Shown here piece after piece: positions 24,001 to 31,117 of a stretch of DNA of 64,000 bases. The notes under the pieces are model-generated. The model was not told where the DNA came from. It saw only the letters and a program-made list of their open reading frames with translations, and searched no databases. Numbering within the stretch: the stretch's first letter is position 1; every line of letters begins with the position of its first letter. This stretch comes from Stictocephala bisonia (lineage: Eukaryota > Arthropoda > Insecta > Hemiptera > Membracidae). Position numbers and translations under genes: made by a program. The DNA lies in assembly GCA_035578905.1 (NCBI GenBank), contig JAQJVL010000103.1, forward strand, positions 1,240,001 to 1,304,000. The letters are read 5' to 3'.

Positions 24001-25134
24001 TCTAGTTGACTGTACAATTTTATTTTTCCAGTTATCAGTACTGTTTGACCCTACACCATTATTGACTGATGAAGCAGCAAGACTGCGGTCTTTTTCTGTG
24101 TTGTCAGCCAATGTTTTCATTACTAAAGAATTAATACGTTGTTTTAAACTTAAATTTTGGTTTGGTGAACTTATGCTTGAGGTTTGTGGAGACATTTTTT
24201 CTGCCACTTCATTATTGTTTGTTTGCAATTTCAAATTTGACTGAGTTACATTGTTTTGATTTGAAATGTTACTCTCAACAGTAGTAAATGTATTAATATC
24301 AGTATGGGGTTTGTGGTTAATATTATTTTCAATAATTTTATTTGATAACTGAATTACTGTTACCAAATTTGATTGCACACTAAACATATTTGAATGCATT
24401 TTTAAAAATGTCATCAAATCTTGTGGAGTCTTAAATATATTTGACCAAACATCTTCAGGAAAATAAGATACAACTTGATGAAATAATTGATCTACTAGCA
24501 TAGGGCCTTTCACTTCTATACATTTTTTTAAAAATTCTAGAAGGCGGGAAGTGACAACTGGATCCAGCTTTATACTCTCAAGCTCATGAAAAGGTTGAGG
24601 TTCTCTTCCTTCATATTCTTTTAAAATTACAGTATCCTCATTTACTATGAAAGCTTCAGGATATTTACATAAGAAATCTCTAAATTCACGAATATGTTGA
24701 CCAGAAATGTGGCGCACTTCTGGTGATGCTTGGGACCTATGACCAAGAAGACTTTTGATTGGCACTTCAGTCCCCACACCATACTGCCTTAACTTTGAGG
24801 AAAAATATTCTACAGCTTCTTGAACGTAGTCACGTTTTCCAACATTTATCCTAACACATGAATTTGAATCATCAACATCATTTAAATGTGCTGAAAATGT
24901 ATTGACACATACATAATCTCCATCAACTACGAATAGAGCAGGATATTGAGCAAGAAATTTTTTTAGTCCTGATTGAGATCCACCAGCAATTTGTCTCATT
25001 TCTTTGGTAAATCCCTTTGCACCAAACTGACAACTTAAATCATGAAGAGTTCTTGGACCTCCTTTATCCATTAACCTTTCAAAGAAAAATAATAAGGTCA
25101 TATTCCTAACTAATTCATATTCCATACTATCCAT
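1226..25134 (-). CDS. egl: egalitarian homologue, six exons, C-terminus outside window
   Basis: Coding exons, in gene order: 25134-23767, 20128-20048, 16894-16650, 10438-10235, 8427-8338 and 1311-1226, about 691 codons. Every join has GT/AG and a matching phase. The N-terminus resembles insect Egalitarian (KGFTKEMRQIAGGSQSGLKK, LSCQFG). In flies this region contacts Bicaudal-D, and Egl links localised mRNAs to BicD-dynein. A 3'-5' exonuclease domain follows: D404/E406 in SFDCEG, D460 in VIHDCRND and D551 in FAAADV. After it come a basic helical stretch (EVKQRKKQRKVESE) and an acidic/serine tail (PSLDSCNSGKSSPSD). The usual tyrosine of exonuclease motif III is Phe547 here. The reading frame is uninterrupted. 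The final exons and 3'UTR must lie left of position 1226, and fly Egl is about 1,000 aa. The name rests on remembered similarity; the exon structure is seen directly. Confidence 0.85.
1619..1756. repeat. left subterminal palindromes of piggyBac copy 1
   Basis: GCCACC-TAC-GGTGGC at 1619-1633, an imperfect version at 1698-1712 and GCCACCTCATGTGGC at 1742-1756. The right end carries matching motifs. Their placement suggests transposase-binding sites; that is inference. Confidence 0.65.
2089..4185 (+). pseudogene. piggyBac transposase, multiple frameshifts
   Basis: An acidic N-terminus (2089 onward) leads into MSKK. The homology then moves to another frame around 2655-2715 (HLNPPP region) and to a third from about 2700 (GPISGALSRSAKVKN). 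All four acidic positions of the catalytic core can be matched: SIDEST, FTDRMYTN and the pair in GGVDVADQ. A further shift near 3485 precedes KWWRK. The match then jumps from 3503 to 3821 (VFFWLIETSIVNAF) across a 317-base AT-rich stretch with GTATGT...TTTCAG ends, which could be an intron or later insertion. Another shift near 4040-4050 puts the cysteine-rich tail (CVVCSNKDQRKR, CKTCTNQPGLHPGTC) in a different frame, ending at 4183-4185. With at least four shifts, no intact protein can be made. Confidence 0.85.
4656..4744. repeat. right subterminal palindromes of piggyBac copy 1
   Basis: CTGAGGTGGCG around 4658-4668 and GCCACCTGAGATGGC at 4730-4744 mirror the motifs at the left end of the same element. 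Confidence 0.6.
4766..5846. other. egl intron, nothing recognised
   Basis: AT-rich intronic sequence. A local duplication of AATCAGATTATA (about 5270-5320) is visible, but no coding exon or known element. Confidence 0.4.
5847..6124. mobile_element. foldback element, family A copy 1
   Basis: Two arms of about 73 bases (5847-5919 and 6050-6124) are inverted copies; TACCTTAGAAGACAAGTT on the left faces AACTTGTCTTCTAAGGTA on the right. Between them lie a (GAAA)n tract (about 5986-6040) and TCTTCAG with an AGTGCC/GGCACT-type stem. A second copy lies at 60352-60677. No transposase is encoded. The class of the parent element is unknown. Confidence 0.75.
5986..6040 (+). repeat. (GAAA)n / (GA)n microsatellite
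   Basis: Nearly pure GAAA units followed by a GAGAGAGAGA run, in the centre of foldback copy 1. Confidence 0.9.
6125..7769. other. egl intron, nothing recognised
   Basis: AT-rich. Short open frames here have no recognisable protein features and lie inside the intron between egl exons 5 and 6. Confidence 0.4.
7770..8320. mobile_element. possible non-autonomous piggyBac-like insertion
   Basis: A 551-base block bounded by TTAA at 7766-7769 and 8321-8324, with roughly inverted ends: CACATTTTGTGCG on the left and CCCATTCGATGCTG read inward from the right. It contains a strikingly GC-rich stretch (about 7780-7990) with GCGCGC and CCGCTGGCGGGG motifs in otherwise AT-rich DNA. No transposase. It ends 14 bases from the donor of egl exon 5. 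The terminal match is imperfect, so the call is tentative. Confidence 0.4.
8338..8427 (-). CDS. egl: egl exon 5
   Basis: A 90-base exon between a TTTTAAG acceptor and a GTGAGTT donor. It encodes YLDLTEEEKEKLKGSYKVAR and then KLEKLEGRT. Phase 2 at both ends fits exons 4 and 6. Confidence 0.8.
8428..9429. other. egl intron 4, first part, nothing recognised
   Basis: AT-rich sequence with no exon or repeat family identified; the region beyond it holds repeat R1. Confidence 0.4.
9430..9850 (+). repeat. interspersed repeat R1, copy 1
   Basis: Shares blocks with copies at 15110-15570 (inverted) and 22990-23440: GAGACGC near the start, AAGGCGAATATGAA, TTTATTAATAGCCCAA, ATCCGAACCAC and GTCGGTATTAAGAGGAC near the end. 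No conserved reading frame, tRNA-like head or poly(A) tail was seen, so the class is unknown. Confidence 0.7.
10235..10438 (-). CDS. egl: egl exon 4 (basic, helical region)
   Basis: Acceptor TTTTCAG, donor GTAAGAA. It starts with one base completing a Lys codon, then QIQPEFEGLLSELCDEQVYM and a Lys/Arg-rich helical stretch, ending in NREIRLLR at phase 2. No stop in frame. Confidence 0.82.
10715..10817 (+). repeat. degenerate minisatellite, related to 31850-32045
   Basis: Degenerate units containing CCATACACGTACA, GACCCACCCACC and TACATGTACAGTAGT. The same motifs form the ordered 36-base repeat in the H2A.X intron. Confidence 0.65.
11306..11365 (+). repeat. subterminal direct repeats, left end of piggyBac copy 2
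   Basis: CGTCGCGGATCCGAGACG (11306-11323) and CGTCGCGGATCTGATACG (11348-11365), 42 bases apart, in the same orientation. They are GC-rich in AT-rich surroundings. Likely transposase-binding sites by analogy with other piggyBac ends. Confidence 0.75.
11591..13198 (+). CDS. piggyBac transposase, full length (535 aa)
   Basis: One open frame from ATG (after AGTTTAAA) to TAA. The acidic N-terminus (about residues 1-45) is typical of piggyBac. The DDE-like core has Asp216 (SIDESM), Asp293 (YLDNFYNS) and the pair Asp395/Asp398 (GIDRSDQM). RWYKKIFIHL (about 412) matches the conserved insertion-domain neighbourhood. A C-terminal cysteine-rich zinc-binding domain holds Cys497, 500, 513, 516, 523, 527 and His532, which in this family contacts the transposon ends. 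No stop, frameshift or missing catalytic residue was found. Transposition by a TTAA-specific cut-and-paste mechanism is expected from the family. Whether it is expressed, active or host-adapted cannot be read from this sequence. Confidence 0.92.
   Translation: MADSCDSEHEINSDVDFDSDSSNDTPVESSSDEDDNVDINYNPVWSNRTLGLREIPFTKENKLLVPIPGDNRPVDWFFLLLDEPLLESICKYTNKYALKLFCGPNTTDQSRITRWRELTVPELKIFLGLLLHTGTIKLNRLQDYWRKHRLLNLPCFREYMSRDRFLLILRCINFSKIIPPGQPQPTDRLYKIRELIDYFNNKIASVYYPSRELSIDESMVLWRGRLTFRQYIKNKRHKYGVKLYSVTEPDGLIIKFLVYAGADDAISGQGHSVKVVMKLMERMLNNGHSLYLDNFYNSFHLAAKLLQNNTYCTGTLQMNRKLNPEDVKNAVLRKDDTVAQYAEGVMIGKWRDKRLVMYISTEFENDMVTVVNKRKQEKQKPNPIVHYNAHMKGIDRSDQMMAYHPFERKTVRWYKKIFIHLIQMITINAFHLYNIENMKTDRKKKMPLYDFRFLLLEELLPPKVGPAVRTPPQRNTLHRLVKIPDVDSKGSTKRKRCRQCSKQKKKQLTTFMCSLCPESPGLCAVDCFDLFHRQM
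13335..13352 (+). repeat. subterminal direct repeat, right end of piggyBac copy 2
   Basis: A third exact copy of CGTCGCGGATCCGAGACG, 152 bases from the right terminus, in the same rather than inverted orientation relative to the left pair. Confidence 0.75.
13509..14530. other. egl intron, nothing recognised
   Basis: AT-rich spacer between the intact piggyBac and the repeat at 14531. No coding exon or named element seen. Confidence 0.4.
14531..14700 (+). repeat. repeat D copy 1, Helitron-like 3' end
   Basis: Matches 59783-59937 over about 160 bases: AGTGAGATACNGTAAATAAA, the GTTATTTGTAGTCA block, then GCGAAGCGTGCAGG and GTGTCCCCTA. A hairpin (ACATGCGAAGCGTGC) lies about 15 bases before the end. 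In copy 2 the block ends in CTAG, the Helitron-type terminus; here the end has drifted to CTATACTAG. Confidence 0.55.
15110..15570 (-). repeat. interspersed repeat R1, copy 2 (nested in Tigger-like element)
   Basis: Reverse complement of the R1 repeat: GTCCTCTTAATACCGACATG, GTGGTTCGGATTCC, GGGCTATTAATAAATT and TTCATATTCGCCTT occur in the expected order. It lies wholly inside the Tigger-like element, so it either inserted there or is part of it. Confidence 0.7.
15663..15738 (+). repeat. 38-base tandem duplication
   Basis: Two identical 38-base units (15663-15700 and 15701-15738), each starting TGCATATTTATAACC. Their identity implies a recent duplication. Confidence 0.9.
16650..16894 (-). CDS. 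egl: egl exon 3 (exonuclease motif III)
   Basis: Acceptor TTCCCAG; the donor GTATGT sits inside the tail of the open frame (CTC AA|GTATGT), giving phase 2. It encodes SAHAVLQLQQTGKPVYKVKN, then the LYDAPVNPVKEQ segment and FAAADVLSLV with the third metal-binding Asp. Continuing the open frame past the donor adds nonsense, and the next exon restores a Lys codon with its single leading A. Confidence 0.85.
16895..18594. other. egl intron 2, first part, nothing recognised
   Basis: AT-rich intronic sequence between exons 2 and 3. Open frames seen here lack protein features. Confidence 0.4.
18595..18777. mobile_element. palindromic MITE, family C, short copy
   Basis: A near-perfect palindrome of 183 bases beginning CAGTACAAGTAAACGTCAC and ending in its reverse complement, with TA on both sides (18593-18594 and 18778-18779). 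The arms match the palindrome at 52567-55625, but the centre with the hammerhead-like core is missing. Another 40 or so bases left of it (from about 18557) also match the right flank of the 55-kb copy. Confidence 0.82.
19715..19938. mobile_element. foldback element, family B
   Basis: The left arm starts TTTCTCAGCATGACTGGTTT (19717) and the right arm ends in its near reverse complement (to about 19938). The arms are about 70 bases. The left arm, read on the minus strand, carries CTGAAGA, a GAAG/CTTC stem and GAAA. It lies in egl intron 2, close to exon 2. Confidence 0.72.
20048..20128 (-). CDS. egl: egl exon 2 (27 codons, exonuclease motif II)
   Basis: Bounded by acceptor TTGCAG and donor GTAAGTA, phase 0 at both ends, encoding VIHDCRNDSVNLYNQFGI onward to FDTQ. 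The HDCRND segment supplies the second catalytic Asp region of the DEDD fold and follows directly from the end of exon 1. Confidence 0.85.
20129..22989. other. egl intron 1, nothing firmly recognised
   Basis: AT-rich. A hairpin GGGTGTTTGAAACACCC lies near 20755-20771 and could be the end of an unidentified element, but its partner was not found. No exon seen. Confidence 0.35.
22990..23440 (+). repeat. interspersed repeat R1, copy 3
   Basis: Same block order as copies 1 and 2 (GGGCGAATATGA, CAGAAAGGACTATTTATTAA, AATCCGAACCACG, GTCGGTATTAAGAGGACC), continuing about 50 bases further into a CAGTGCCGACCAGTG-containing end. It lies 330 bases from egl exon 1. Confidence 0.7.
23767..25134 (-). CDS. 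egl: egl coding exon 1 (residues 1-456)
   Basis: Opens with ATG GAT AGT ATG at 25134. A second in-frame ATG three codons later is an alternative start. It ends GTTATTAAG followed by the donor GTAAGTG at 23766. It carries the conserved N-terminal region, a low-complexity Asn/Gln/Ser linker (about residues 270-370) and the first exonuclease motif (FDCEG). A possible 3' splice site (ATCTCAG) lies 40-50 bp upstream of the ATG, so a non-coding 5' exon further right is possible. Confidence 0.88.
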
Positions 25135-26430
25135 AGTGTTTTTGTTTTAATTTTTTATTTAATTTAGTTACCTGAGATATACTACGTAATTGTTAAGATG
25201 CTTTAACTTCCATTGTCATCGTTGAGGCATTCTTCCTTGAGGAATTTTGAAGAGTCCGTTAATTTATCTAAATCTCTTCTTAAGGCCTGTCATTTTACTG
25301 TACTTGGCACCTAGACGTCGTTATTTTCGAACTTTACAGTTAATGTTTGCATTGAAATAATAACACTATTCCCCATCCCCAAACTAGAACTTAGAACAGA
25401 ACAAGAATGTCAAGAATAGCTGAAGAGCAGACGCACACAGAAAGCAGAATAACACATAGAACATATGACGTTGTCAAATTTAAAGAGATTTTCTGGCAAA
25501 ACAAAGAGGATTGATAGTTTAGATTTTTATACATATATTAATATATAAATAGTTATTACTCGATCGGATCTAAAGTTCAATTGTCTATCAAATATATCAG
25601 TTTTTTCCGACTAACCTGTCTGTATTCTAATAATTATTTTTAAAAAGATAATTTGTGTATTGTTTCCCAATTGATTAATTGGGTGAAACAAAATAAACCT
25701 TCGTTGTTAAACATAACTAGAAAAATAGTTGAACCAGATTCCTATAATATTCACATACACACACAAAATAAAGGACATAGTGTATTTTATAAGAGTATAA
25801 ATAACTGACATACAGCCCTTGCGTCACTTCGATGTAGTTCTCTACTCTTGCTTAACCTCCCCTCTGTGGTTCTCTCTAAACCCATCACACCAATATAAAA
25901 CCTATACCTGCTGCCAAGTTTTACAGTCTAGAAAACCCTATAAGTCTACTTTAGGGTGATGCAAAATACTGCGATCACGTCAGTTAATAACCCTCCAACT
26001 GATGCTGTCACACTGTGCGACACATTCACGCTACTTTACAGTGATGCTATCGCACAGTGCGATACATTCGATTTTCCGTAATTACGGCGAACAGTTTTGC
26101 GCAAAAATCGCTTACTTTGAACAATAGTACAGAGGATATATTTCTCTTTCCACTTGTGTAATTTGAAGCACTATTCATTAAGTCTGTGGACCGGTGTAAG
26201 AGAAAATAAAATCTGCTGTTTGAATTCGCTGAGTGTCTGCGCCAAAGAACTAACACAGCTATCATTTTTGTCCTTTTTAAGGTATATTTTGACCTGCGAG
26301 GAATGAAAAAAGGATTGAGGGATAACTAGAGATAATACATGCGCATGTGACAAAAATGTCAAAGGGCGACCTGCGTGATGAAAGTGTAGCGGCTGAGTGG
26401 GAGTTGGAGTTCCGAAATTCAAACTATTAT
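25135..26430. other. upstream region of egl
   Basis: Should contain the egl 5'UTR and promoter. No TATA or other decisive core element was identified. A short imperfect repeat (TGATGCT..TCACACTGTGCGA and TGATGCTATCGCACAGTGCGA) lies at about 26000-26065. Confidence 0.35.
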
Positions 26431-26454
26431 CATAGACCTTCTAGAAGGTCTATG
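26431..26454. mobile_element. mini-palindrome family P, copy 1 (24 bp)
   Basis: A perfect palindrome: CATAGACCTTCT followed immediately by its reverse complement. Flanked by a perfect 7-base direct repeat CTATTAT (26424-26430 and 26455-26461). Copies at 28030 and 39758 share the same 12-base ends and also have 7-base duplications, so this is interpreted as an inserted mobile unit rather than a chance palindrome. Confidence 0.75.
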
Positions 26455-26461
26455 CTATTAT

Positions 26462-27047
26462 GGTCATGGATAACTCGATCTGATACTAACATTTTTGTTA
26501 ACAGAGAATTAAGAAGAAACCTTTCTATGTTTGAATGTAATTATATGTATTTTATGTATATATTTCGAGAAAATAAATATATTCTTATTCTTATATTAAA
26601 AATCTAGTGGACCATAAGTTCATATTAGAAGTTTTTACATTTAAAATAATTAAGAATGATGTATAAAGTTTCACACATTTAACTGTACAAATTACTAAAA
26701 ATACTCAATATTTTACAAAAACCAACTTATGGTCAACTAGAACACCTGTCAAATAACACTAAGTATTATGATAAGATCATGAACGGAATCGTTGAAATAA
26801 AATCCCATGTTTTTCGTTAATGTTGTTAACTGAAACAATGGAATAAAATAATAGTACAGTACAATCATTAACATAACATTTTAATTGAGTGTAAACTAAA
26901 CAACTTGTATTTGTACACTTAACCTTAACTTTCTGTCATAAATTTTAAACTAAAAAATTAAATTGTGTTGTTATTCATAATTACCTTAATTAATTGTGAA
27001 TCGCTATACAATTTTAGCTCAGTAAGCTAATTAATAATTATGTGAAA
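26462..27047. other. intergenic, nothing recognised
   Basis: AT-rich spacer between the mini-palindrome and the Helitron. No coding region or repeat identified. Confidence 0.4.
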
Positions 27048-27071
27048 TCTATATTTATAAAAGAGGATGTT

Positions 27072-27149
<78 letters not shown>

Positions 27150-27697
27150 TGAAGTTTATGCGCTGCCAAACCATCCAACCGATCGCCATGAAACTTTAGG
27201 ATATTGTCCTGTATACTCCCGAGATGGTTTCTGTGAAGGTTGATGCAGATCCGTCCACAGGGTCCCGCCCCACGGGCTCCTAAAGATCCCATGTTATTCA
27301 AATGGAGAATCTGAATTGTTTACAAAAAACATATGACTGTGTGGTTTAATGTAGTTTCACATGCCATAAGCAGATTGAAGTTCTCACAACAACAGTACTG
27401 TACATGTTTTGATTTATTGTAGTTCTACATTTCACCTTGAGAGTGTAGCGCACACTACTTTTACTTGATCAGGTGATCTGTATTTGGTGTTAACCTTTTT
27501 TCCTCGGTAATTAAAACATGTGGTGAAACGAGAAAATAAAAAATAAATAATTATTTGTTTTGCAGTTTACTTTTTATGACATGCCTCCTAAAAAATCTAA
27601 TATTGGTAGAAGAAGCAAAAATGCTCGAATTCTTTCAGCTATTAGGTTCTAAATCAAACTCAATATTATGACTGGCGAAGCGGGCGGGTACAGCTAG
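27048..27697 (+). mobile_element. non-autonomous Helitron
   Basis: The 5' end TCTATATTTATAAAAGAGG after an A and the 3' end GGTACAGCTAG before a T fit Helitron insertion between A and T without target duplication. The segment CCATCCAACCGATCGCCATG resembles the conserved 5' region of insect Helitrons, and GCGAAGCGGGCGGG precedes CTAG as in that group. A pure (TA)n tract lies near the 5' end. No Rep/helicase gene, length 650 bases. Confidence 0.75.
27073..27146 (+). repeat. (TA)n microsatellite
   Basis: An uninterrupted run of about 37 TA dinucleotides within the Helitron. Open frames across it are meaningless. Confidence 0.95.
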
Positions 27698-28029
27698 TTT
27701 ATTATATTTATTTAGTAAGGAAGGAAAGTTTAAGGACAAGTGTGAAAAAAGCATTACTTAAATGGTATGAAGAGGATGGGAATGGAAAGAACACAAAGGA
27801 AAATGGAGGGGATGGAATTAGTAGGTTGGAGAAGTTGCTTTGTCAAGATTCACTTTCAAGGTATGTTTTTCGAAGAGCTTCTCATAAACATACCTGAATG
27901 GAACCGAGAACGTGAGGATCTCTTCAGAGTTTAAGAACACCAAACAGTCTCAAACTTATCATTTGCTACACTATATTAGTTCGTTAGTAAAGAATTCCAT
28001 TGTAGATTTATAAAATCTAAAGCCTGTAC

Positions 28030-28078
28030 CATAGACCTTCTATTATACTATATAGAATAGTATAATAGAAGGTCTATG
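28030..28078. mobile_element. mini-palindrome family P, copy 2 (49 bp)
   Basis: Arms of 22 bases beginning CATAGACCTTCTATTATA with a 5-base loop. Flanked by the perfect 7-base direct repeat CCTGTAC (28023-28029 and 28079-28085). The first 12 bases of each arm equal those of copy 1, and the first 18 those of copy 3. Confidence 0.82.
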
Positions 28079-28085
28079 CCTGTAC

Positions 28086-30759
28086 TATGTTTTTACATTA
28101 TATACATACGAACTAGATTTAGATTTTTTATAAAAATAACTACTAATCAATTCTTTTGTCCTACCGGCCAGAACTTTATTCAACAAGTGAGGTACCGACT
28201 GTCAGCTCAGTTAAGGATGAGCCTCAAGCAAACTAATTAAGAACAGTAAAAATAATTAATAAATCACACTTCTCATCAATTGCATAACACAACAATCTAT
28301 AGATATAACCTCATTCAAAATTTTAGTTAGAAAAATCTACATTACAAAAAACATGTTTGTATTCTAAGGAAGTGGTGCCAAGTAGCTGTCAAGACAGGCT
28401 GATATTTACACTGGCATTGCTCTTTCTATTTAATCTGTATTAATACATAATACTTTCACTTAATGCCCCATGTTAGTGAGCTATCAGAATCATTCCTGAT
28501 GACGTCCAGAAAACAACATTTATACATTTTAGAGGAGAAATCAAATATTAGGTGAAATTAAGTAACAATCACAAACTCTGAGTTTACTTAGCAGTTTCGA
28601 ATTGGGGGGAAAATCGTCATGATCCTAAAAATCACAAGAACAATGTTTGAATTTTTCGTCATTTTTAACCCAAGGTTTTCTATATTGTCTATATTCTATT
28701 TCTAAATGGAAGTTTCTATATTGTCAGAAAGTGCCTTAAATCTTTTCCAAATCCCTTTTCAGTCTTCTCTGTTAAATTTTTGTCGCACTCGAGCCCCCAA
28801 CTCTCTACCTGGTGTTGACTTTGAAACTGCTTGCAACTCCGTCGACTATCAGAAGACCAGTTGTCGTCTGTCTGTCCGTCCCCAAACCATTATGTGATTT
28901 GAACACTCGTGGCAGTTAACTCCTTCCCCGCTTGGCTATCAGGCAAAGTTATCAGTAGCTAGCTGACACCCGCTTTTTGCAGTTGAACATTATCTCACTT
29001 ACAATTCTTAACATTTATTTTAAATTTTAACATGCTTTATAGTACAAGTATGACTAGTGTCCCCCTGAGACTAGGGGTTTCCAACATCGTGGTTTATTTA
29101 TACAAACATATTAAATTAATACAATAGTTATTGTATATAGAAAATAATCAAAAACATATGTAATCTGTCTCTGGGGCACTAAACAATTGTGTTCTCTTTA
29201 AAAAAAAATAAAGTTTAACATTCTACGTTGATATATAATGCTGTAATTTAAATTAAATTTGGCCTTATATAAACAATAAAATCCAATATGGCGGCAGTTG
29301 TATCAGACTCTTAATGAATGTTGCTTGTGGAATCCTCACATTTTTTTTTAACAAATATGGTTTGTATTTAATATTCCCCTCTCTCTGTCTTGACCTTCCT
29401 TTATCTCATATATCTATCAATAAAATAGTAGCAGCCTTCCACTTTTACTGTATAGAAGTTTATTTTTGCACTATAAGACTTACATGCTAATTACCAAACA
29501 CTTTGGAAATAAAATTGGCAAAATAATTAAATCCATTTAACTGGCCAATTTTTTATTTAATAATTTATTGGAATCAAAACAAACAACAAAATCATGCTTA
29601 TTACAATCTTTAGTTCAGTGATGTATTTTCAACTGTGTAGGCAAGTGAGTTGAAAATTAGAGAAGAGAACACCAATTATATTAAAAAATTGTTTAAAAGA
29701 GCCAAAATACATCACCACAGATGTTGCACAATTCAGTACAATTCCCAGATCTTTTCCCTGTCCTATTTTAGGAACTGCTCTCACTTTGCATTAAATATGT
29801 TTTTTAGGCATACAAGGTCAGACTCTCATGGTTTACCATTACCATTTCAAGGACATGCGCTCTCACATGTTGAAAGAAACAAAATTAAACAAAAACATTA
29901 GAAAACTACTTTTAAATTAAATGAACAAGATATTTGGCTGACAGAAAAGGATATAACTATTTTTAATTCTATGGATAAAACCAGATTAAATGACATTATA
30001 TTACAATGTTGTATATTACAATTTTGCACACAAATGTTTTTCAATAATATTCTATTATATTTAAGGGTGCAGAAAGATTTGATTAAATATCTTACTGCAC
30101 TTTTAAAAGAAAGCAAAATTAGCCAATTAAGTTTAAAACTAATTCAGAAACAGGGTAACGAAGTTAAATTATCTAACCTAACGCACCTCAGGACCAATCA
30201 TCAATGAGGTGCCTTGTTCCAAAGCTATGAAATATATTTTTTTGTCAAAACGACATACAAAATGTGTTACTTTGTTAGCTGCGATATATTTTAAAATCAG
30301 ATTTGAAAAACGTTCATGGAATTAGTTTTTTGGATGAAATTACTATAAAATCCATTCAAAATACAACTATACACAATTCTGTTTATAAGCCTTACATTTG
30401 AAATGAAGGATATTTCAAAAACTAATATAAGTGGATGATAGCTGAAGATAATAAAATAACGTTAAATAATTCAATGTCATTTTATACTGATTCATTAACT
30501 TCAGTTAACATATACTTTGAAAGAAACTCATTTACAATTGCTAAATATTACTACTCTTTGTAATTTTAAACAAAATATATTTGAATCAAGTAACAATCTT
30601 GGCATCAATTGTAATTTTAAACACATCAACCTTCAAACAACCAACAATCTTAGTGTCAAATGAGTTATTTCAAATGTTTTTGACTATTTTACAATCTATT
30701 ATTTAATTAAAAAGTAATCAACTGTTTGAGAGTAAAATTAATTTACCTACAGTAATGAT
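28086..30759. other. intergenic, nothing recognised
   Basis: AT-rich sequence between the small elements and the H2A.X 3'UTR. Several short open frames exist, but none shows a domain, splice structure or repeat signature that could be supported. Confidence 0.4.
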
Positions 30760-30765
30760 TTTATT
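30760..30765 (-). promoter_or_regulatory. H2A.X polyadenylation signal
   Basis: AATAAA on the minus strand about 165 bases after the stop codon. The best candidate 3'-end signal for the gene. Confidence 0.5.
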
Positions 30766-30927
30766 ATTAAGACAAATTTCTTTTAACTGCTGACAAGTAA
30801 GTTAAATTAATTTAGTGGTTTTTCATACAAAACTGTTCAATATTTCCTAACTAAAGTCACATTTTTTATATCTTAAATTAACAATTTAAGCAATTATACA
30901 TGAAGCATCAGTCTTGCGATGGTTACA

Positions 30928-31117
30928 TCAGTATTCCTGTGAAAGTGTATTCGTTTGCTTACTCTTAGAAGGGGCGATATTTTCTTTCCCCTTCTTTGGT
31001 AACAAGATGGACTGGATGTTGGGTATGACTCCTGCTTGTGGAATGAACACATCTTTAAGCAACTTGCTTAGTTCTTCATCGGTCTGTACTGCCAGCAAAA
31101 TGTGACGAGGAATAATC
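30928..31117 (-). CDS. H2A.X exon 3 (docking domain and SQEY tail)
   Basis: Acceptor TTTGTAG. Encodes [20 protein letters not shown], the docking segment [14 protein letters not shown], a basic linker and the terminal SQEY, then TGA. Confidence 0.93.

Noticed and set aside
27038..27301. Open frame rich in Tyr-Ile repeats
   Set aside because: It is only the translation of the (TA)n microsatellite in the Helitron.
28487..28510. CTGATGA followed by GAAAAC as another hammerhead core
   Set aside because: Only six bases lie between the motifs, too few for a stem II with loop.
29650..30207. Overlapping open frames of 60-80 codons
   Set aside because: AT-rich, no domain, no splice context, and no similarity that I recognise.
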